Shown: positions 7,964-12,500 of the stretch, in pieces
Layout of the letters: every line of letters starts with the position of its first letter
Position numbering within the stretch: the stretch's first letter is position 1
From: Neocallimastix lanati (nom. inval.)
Taxonomy: Eukaryota > Neocallimastigomycota > Neocallimastigomycetes > Neocallimastigales > Neocallimastigaceae
DNA: 12,500 bases
Assembly (NCBI GenBank): GCA_016946835.1
Contig: JACVTC010000003.1
Location: forward strand, 3,035,001-3,047,500
Reading direction: 5' to 3'
The notes under the pieces: model-generated
What the model was told of the DNA's origin: nothing
Seen by the model: the letters and a program-made list of their open reading frames with translations, nothing else
The model's database searches: none
Program-made: the position numbers and the translations under genes

Positions 7964-10900
7964 ATGACAACAGATATAAGAAAAGCTGGTCCTCCTCCCA
8001 TTCCACCAAGACATAATAGAGAATATTATGAAAGTAGTAGTAAACCAGTCGTTCCCCCAAGACGTAATAGAGAGTATTATGAAGATAATGATAAATCATT
8101 GAGAAAACGTAATGCACCACCTGCTACTCCAAAAAGAATTTCTTCAAGAGCAAATGATCTTAATGAAAATAGTAGTGATCAGAATCATCATGATAGGGAA
8201 CAAGTAACCATTGAGAAAAACAATATAAATAATACCATATTATTTGAAAGTAAAGAGTTTGATTCGAGTACTTTAGAAAATGAAATTATGAATGACCTTA
8301 AACATTTATCGGATCATTTCAAATTATCCGAAGATAAATTAACTCTCTATGAAGAAGAAAGGGATGATAAAAAGACAGAACTAGATGCCAATGCCCTTAA
8401 ATCATTGTCATCTCTCACCATAAATGATGAAGATAATGTTAGAGAAAATAAAATTGAAAATATTCCTTCTGATAGTGATTCCTTTAAATCTATACCAGAA
8501 AGTTATAGTCCTAATCAAAATAATATTAGTATTAACGATCAAAATAATAATGCTAATAGTCATAATAATATGAATAGTAATGCTAATAATCATCATAACA
8601 TTAATAGTAATACTAATAGTCATAGTAATAATAATATTAATAATCATAGTTTTAGTCATGGTAATAATAGTAATAATTCTTCTCCTCTTATGCTTGAACC
8701 GGAACAACTTTCACCCTTACAGGTTCAACAATTACAAAAAGAAATGGAAGCTTCGATCAAAAAATCAAAACCATCTTTTGAATTGGATCATTCATCTCAA
8801 CCATCATCACCAACACCATCACAACCTCAATCCCTTTCTCAATCTCAATCTAAATCCCAATCTCCATCTCCATCTCCATCTCAGTCTCCATCTCAATCCC
8901 AATCCCAGATCGCATCTCAACTTCCACCTCAAGTTCCACTACAATCAGAAGAATCACCTGTAATTGTTAAGGAAAAAGAACGTCATCATAAAAAATCGAA
9001 ATCTTCCAAATCCAAATCGAAATCTTCTAAATCAAAATCAAAAGATGAAAAGGAGCATCATAAAAAATCAAGGAAAGCAAAGGATGAAAAAAGAAAATCA
9101 AAGAAAAAATCTACAACTCAAACGATAAATTCAGACATAACCATTTCCCCTGAAGATGAAAAGGTAATTTTTACGTTGAAGGAGAGAGAACAAACTCAAA
9201 GAGAATTTCTTTTAAGGGAACAAGAAAAATTAGGAGAATTGAATCAAAAACAATATTTATTAGCTCAACATCAATATAATCTTACGGTAAATCAAAAGAA
9301 GCAGTATGACTTTTTAAAGAAAAGTAATCAATTAGAAAAGTTAATCATGCTTCAACAACAACAAGAAAGGGAAAATGTTGGTTTTCAACAGGCACAAAAT
9401 GAACTTGCTCAACAGGTGGCCATTCAGCAACAAACAATCACGAATGCCATCGATATACATAATAATATTGTTAGAAAGTTGATAAGTTATACCGGAGAAT
9501 CTGCTGAAAATTATGCTTTAACGCTTTCTCTTCCGCCACAGTCACCTTCATCTCTCAGTTCACCACTTTACAAACCGTCTAACTCAACGGTAGCTTCCAA
9601 CTCCGCTTCAACCTCCAATTCAGCGGTACCCTCCAACGCTGTCTCAACTTCCAATTCAACGATAGCTTCAAATTTAAATTCGAATTCAACTTCAAACTCA
9701 AATTCTAATTCTAATTCGGTTTCAAATTCCAATTCTACTTCTTCCTCAAACTCACCTTCCACCTCAAACTCAAATTTAAACTCACCTTCATACTCTACTT
9801 CGAATTTAACGTCTTCACCTTCTGCAATTACCCCCAAGGACACTATTACATCAAATTCTACCAGTAGTAAAACCGTCCATGATCATAGTGATAGTATGAC
9901 GAGTCATGGCAGTGTTACGGTTCATGGAAGTGTGAGCAGTCATGATAATCATGGTAGTATGACAAATCATGGTAATCATGCCATTAATGATAGTATAATG
10001 AATCAAGATAGTTATGCCGTTCAGGATAGTATGAGTAGTCGTGATGATCGTACTGCTCGTGATGGTGTGAACCATCATAGTAAACCTACCGTTCATGATA
10101 GTACGAGTAGTCATGAGAGTCATACCACTCGTGATGGTATGAACAATCGTCATAGTAAACATATTGTTAATGATAATATGATGAATCATGATAGTCAACG
10201 TAAAGGTTCTTCATCTATGGTGAGTCCAGCTGTAAGTTCAAATCAAACGCCTTCTCCAGTCGTCAATAATTCATATTATGATGAAGGGGTTTACTCGGTT
10301 TCTGGATTCTCTGTTGTCTCCGGTAATACTTCCGTTTCTGAAGATTTTGAAAGTGTTTCCATTCTCACCGATCAACTTCAACAATCCATTGTGCGTCGTC
10401 CCACTTTCCAAAAACCTATTACTAGTTATAATCAAAAGGTTCGTATTGGTGGTTCTGACCCTGAAACTTTCCAAGCTACTCTTAATGCCTATCGTCTCAA
10501 TGTTAAGAATGCATCCGATCCAGCTTTACAATTTGAATATGCCAAATTCCTTATTGAAGCCGCCAATGATCAATATGAAAATGGAAGTTCTGCTTCCAAT
10601 GCTAAACATAAAAATGATTTATTTGATGAAGGTTTCAAATTCTTAAAGAAGTTAAGTAATGCCGGTTACCCTGATGCTCAACACTACCTTGCCACCAGTT
10701 ATAAACAAGATGGTGATTGGGAAAAGGCTTATCCACTCTTCTTACAAGCTGCAAAACATAATCATCCTATTGCTTCCTATGAAATTGCTTCTTACTATGA
10801 ATCCAAAAAGAATTATAAGAAGGCCTCACAATACTATAAGAAATCTGCATCTCAAGGTTACCCATTAGCCATGCATCGATTAGGTACTGCTGCCCTTCAT

Positions 10901-12134
10901 GGTGAAATGCATATGCGGAAGGATGTAAAAAATGCCATAAAATGGTTAAAACGTGCCGCCGTTGTTGCTAATAAGGAAAATAATGGAGCTGCTTCAGCTT
11001 ATGAATTGGCCCTTCTCTATGAAAATGGAATGCCACCGATCGTTTATCCTGATGAGATGTATGCCTTAGAACTTTTAGTTCAAGCAGCAGAATTGGATTA
11101 TCCCCCTGCTCAATATAAGTTAGGTTGGTGTTTTGAATATGGTGAATTGGGTTGTCCAACGGATGCCGTACAATCTATTCACTGGTTCCTTTTAGCGGCT
11201 GAAAATGATGAACCCAATGCTCAATTCTCATTAGCTGGTTGGTATCTAACGGGAGCGGAGGGAGTCATTGAACCTAATGATCGAGAAGCCTTCCATTGGG
11301 CTAGTAAAGCTGCAGAACAAGAATATGTTAAGGCAGAATATGCTCTTGCTTATGTAAGTTTTTTTTCTTTTTATATATATATATACTATTTATATCAAAT
11401 TCTTTAATACAGATATTATATAATTTGTTTATATTTTTACACTTTGATATTATCAATTTTATTTTATTTTATTTTATTTACTCATTGAAATGTTTTTATT
11501 ATATTTTATTTTATTTTAATTTATTTACTCATTGAAATGTTTTTATTTTATTTTATTTTATTTTATTTACTCATTGAAATGTTTTTATTTTATTTTATTT
11601 TTATTAAATTAATAAATCAATGATATATATTAAAATTTTATTTTTTAATAATATTATTATTATTTCTATTTTATTAATTTTATATTATAAAAAAATTTTT
11701 TTTTTTTTATTTTTTTTTATAAATATATATATATATATATTTTAGTTCTATGAAATGGGTATTGGTATAGAAAAAAATATGAATGAAGCCATGAATTGGT
11801 ATAAGATTGCTGCAGAACATGGCGATGAAAGGTAAAATAAGACTTTATGCTTTGATCTTTTTTTATTTATTTATTAATTTATATTTTTTTTTTTTTTTTT
11901 TTTTATTTTTTATTTTTTTTTTTATTTTTTATTTTATTTTGATTTTATTTTAATCTTTCAAAGTTAATTTTATTTAATGATAATAATATATATATTTATT
12001 TAAATACTAATACTATTTATAATTAATTTAAATAATAAATAAATAAATAAATAAATAACAGAGCTATAAAGAGATTGGAAAGTGTCTCAGGAATGCTAAA
12101 TGAAAAATCGGGCAGTGATTGCAAAATCGCATAA
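7964..12134 (+). CDS. Chs4/Skt5-like Sel1-repeat protein with CaaX box (three exons, 1182 aa)
   Basis: Join 7964-11353, 11746-11831, 12062-12134. Relatives in yeast (Chs4/Skt5) bind, localise and activate chitin synthase III at the cell cortex; that role is inferred here. The protein opens with two related motifs, PPPIPPRHNREYYE (10-23) and PVVPPRRNREYYE (28-40), which are SH3-ligand-like. Then come an Asn/His/Ser tract (~183-241), a Ser/Gln/Pro tract (~274-328), a Lys/Ser/His basic block (~336-386), a Gln-rich coiled coil (~406-500), a Ser/Asn tract (~526-622) and a His/Ser/Asp/Met tract (~635-746). From about 852 there are around eight Sel1 repeats; family-like segments are ELGCPTDAVQSIHWF, GAEGVIEPNDREAFHWA and FYEMGIGIEKN. 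The last residues are CKIA, a CaaX box. Yeast Skt5 is about 700 residues, so this one is enlarged mainly by disordered sequence. Family assignment is confident, exact orthology and target less so; it is not a generic bacterial-type Sel1 protein because the order of repeats and the tail follow the fungal family. Confidence 0.93.
11354..11745 (+). other. intron 1 of the Chs4/Skt5-like gene (392 bp, phase 0)
   Basis: It starts with a consensus GTAAGT and ends TTTTAG after a (TA)n run. It falls between codons in the eighth Sel1 repeat: ...ALAY | FYEMGIGI..., and joining restores the conserved repeat. It is almost pure A/T and holds a three-copy tandem repeat. If retained, translation adds 17 residues starting VSFFSF and stops at 11405-11407, removing the end of the repeat domain and the CaaX box. 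Confidence 0.92.
11460..11600. repeat. three-copy repeat inside intron 1
   Basis: A core TTTACTCATTGAAATGTTTTTA occurs three times, with CTCATTGAAATG starting at 11481, 11528 and 11570. The spacings of 47 and 42 differ by one TTTTA pentamer, so the copies consist of a fixed core separated by TTTTA runs of variable number. Confidence 0.9.
11832..12061 (+). other. intron 2 of the Chs4/Skt5-like gene (230 bp, phase 2)
   Basis: It starts GTAAAA after AAAG and ends ACAG. A TACTAAT sequence at 12005-12011, about 50 bases before the acceptor, closely matches the fungal branch-site consensus. Joining completes an AGA (Arg) codon and gives HGDERAIKRLES, a strongly conserved end of this family, followed by the CaaX tail. 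The body contains a long T tract (about 11884-11904) and an AAAT run just before the acceptor. Confidence 0.9.
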
Positions 12135-12500
12135 TTTTTTTTATTCTTTTTTCATAATTTTTTTCATTTTTTTTTTTTTTTTTTCTATTTTCTTAATTTT
12201 TATTAAAAATGACACTATATATATTAATATAAATTATTTATTCCCCGACCACCTCGTTTTTATGTTATTTATTTTATTTTATTTTATTTTTTTATTTTTT
12301 ATAAATATTCTTTATAATGGAAATTATTATATATATAATTAATAATGATTATTTAATTTAAAAACAAAAACAAAAAAAAACAAAAAACAAAAAAAAAAAC
12401 ATAAGAAGAAATAAATATATAAAAAGATATTTGTTTTATTTATTTATATTAAGGAGGCAAAGTCAAAATAATATAATACTAGTAATATTAATAAAAATAA
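12135..12500 (+). other. 3' flank of the Chs4/Skt5-like gene
   Basis: T-rich sequence follows the stop. An isolated GC-rich islet (CCCCGACCACCTCG, about 12243-12256) interrupts it. An A/C-rich stretch with repeated AAAAAC units lies at 12360-12400, and an AATAAA hexamer at 12410-12415 may serve as a poly(A) signal, although such hexamers are common by chance in this DNA. The frame opened by an ATG at 12100 overlaps the last exon in another phase and is not a gene. The transcript end cannot be placed. Confidence 0.45.
12444..12478 (-). CDS. possible terminal exon of a convergent gene at the right edge
   Basis: Product not recognised. On the minus strand an acceptor-like TACTAG (12479-12480 as AG) is followed by 35 bases reading LYYFDFASLI and TAA. 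The patch around 12451-12464 is richer in G and C than its surroundings. If real, the rest of the gene lies outside the window and the two genes are convergent. The evidence is only composition, an AG and a short open frame. Confidence 0.12.

Noticed and set aside
8408-8963. Open frames on both strands over the Asn/His and Ser/Gln tracts
   Set aside because: Shadows of repetitive codons in the main gene; their peptides are Ile/Met/Thr or His/Leu/Asn repeats that simply mirror the coding strand.
9568-9843. Glu/Phe/Val-rich minus-strand open frame
   Set aside because: It is the complement of the Ser/Asn tract (TCN and AAY codons) and has no independent support.
10271-11159. Several open frames of 60-120 codons opposite or offset to the Sel1 region
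   Set aside because: They overlap a conserved domain in the plus-strand frame and show no domain of their own.
11354-11407. Ending the main gene at 11407 as a single-exon 1147-residue protein
   Set aside because: The conserved Sel1 repeat stops abruptly at a perfect GTAAGT and resumes in phase at 11746, so an intron is far better supported.
12100-12342. 80-codon plus-strand open frame
   Set aside because: It overlaps exon 3 in a different phase; exon 3 is fixed by the conserved family ending and the acceptor. The rest is Phe/Ile from T-rich DNA.
1-12500. Dictyostelid origin
   Set aside because: Base composition and Asn/Ser tracts would fit, but the Chs4/Skt5-type repeat order and CaaX tail point to a fungus. 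This is a judgement, not a proof.
1-12500. CRISPR arrays, tRNA or rRNA genes, telomeric repeats
   Set aside because: The tandem arrays have no spacers, no tRNA-like arms or rRNA motifs were seen, and the heptamer does not match known G-rich telomere units.

Overview
The window looks like nuclear DNA of a very AT-rich fungus, most likely an anaerobic rumen fungus (Neocallimastigomycota). The evidence is the almost pure A/T non-coding DNA with long homopolymers and microsatellites, A/T-only-looking spliceosomal introns, a coding region much richer in G and C than its surroundings, and a protein rich in Asn, Ser, Gln and Lys tracts that ends in a typically fungal domain. Dictyostelids share this base composition, but the one clear gene belongs to the fungal Chs4/Skt5 family, so a fungus is preferred. 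The genus is not determined.

Layout. Positions 1-7735 contain no gene I can call with confidence. They hold poly-T and poly-A runs, (TA)n, (TTA)n, (AAAT)n, (ATTAA)n and (TTTTA)n tracts, several tandem duplications, and three arrays of one heptanucleotide family (1642-1986, 3437-3676, and inverted at 6065-6201). A few small islets of mixed base composition interrupt this. The best is at 1326-1614 on the minus strand, where three short exon-like pieces join in compatible phase to a stop codon; it may be the 3' end of a gene. Others lie near 903-919, 2556-2632, 5275-5355, 5536-5602 and 6450-6494.

Positions 7736-7963 are the promoter and 5' leader of the main gene: a T-run/A-run element, an (AAAC)-like stretch and an A-rich start context. 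The gene runs from 7964 to 12134 on the plus strand in three exons (7964-11353, 11746-11831, 12062-12134) and encodes a predicted 1182-residue protein. The first ~820 residues are low-complexity and probably disordered, apart from a Gln-rich coiled coil. They carry two proline-rich SH3-ligand-like motifs at the start and a Lys/Ser block. The last ~330 residues are about eight Sel1-type repeats of the Chs4/Skt5 kind (activator/anchor of chitin synthase III in yeast), and the protein ends in a CaaX box (CKIA). Splicing both introns restores the conserved last Sel1 repeat and creates the CaaX end, which is strong internal support for the model. Positions 12135-12500 are the 3' flank, with a possible poly(A) signal near 12410 and a weak hint of a convergent gene at the right edge.

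With one confident gene there is no operon or multi-gene system to reconstruct. The points most worth following are the lipidation signal that depends on splicing, the Ser-codon partition between low-complexity tracts, the dispersed heptamer family, and the cryptic exon islets.
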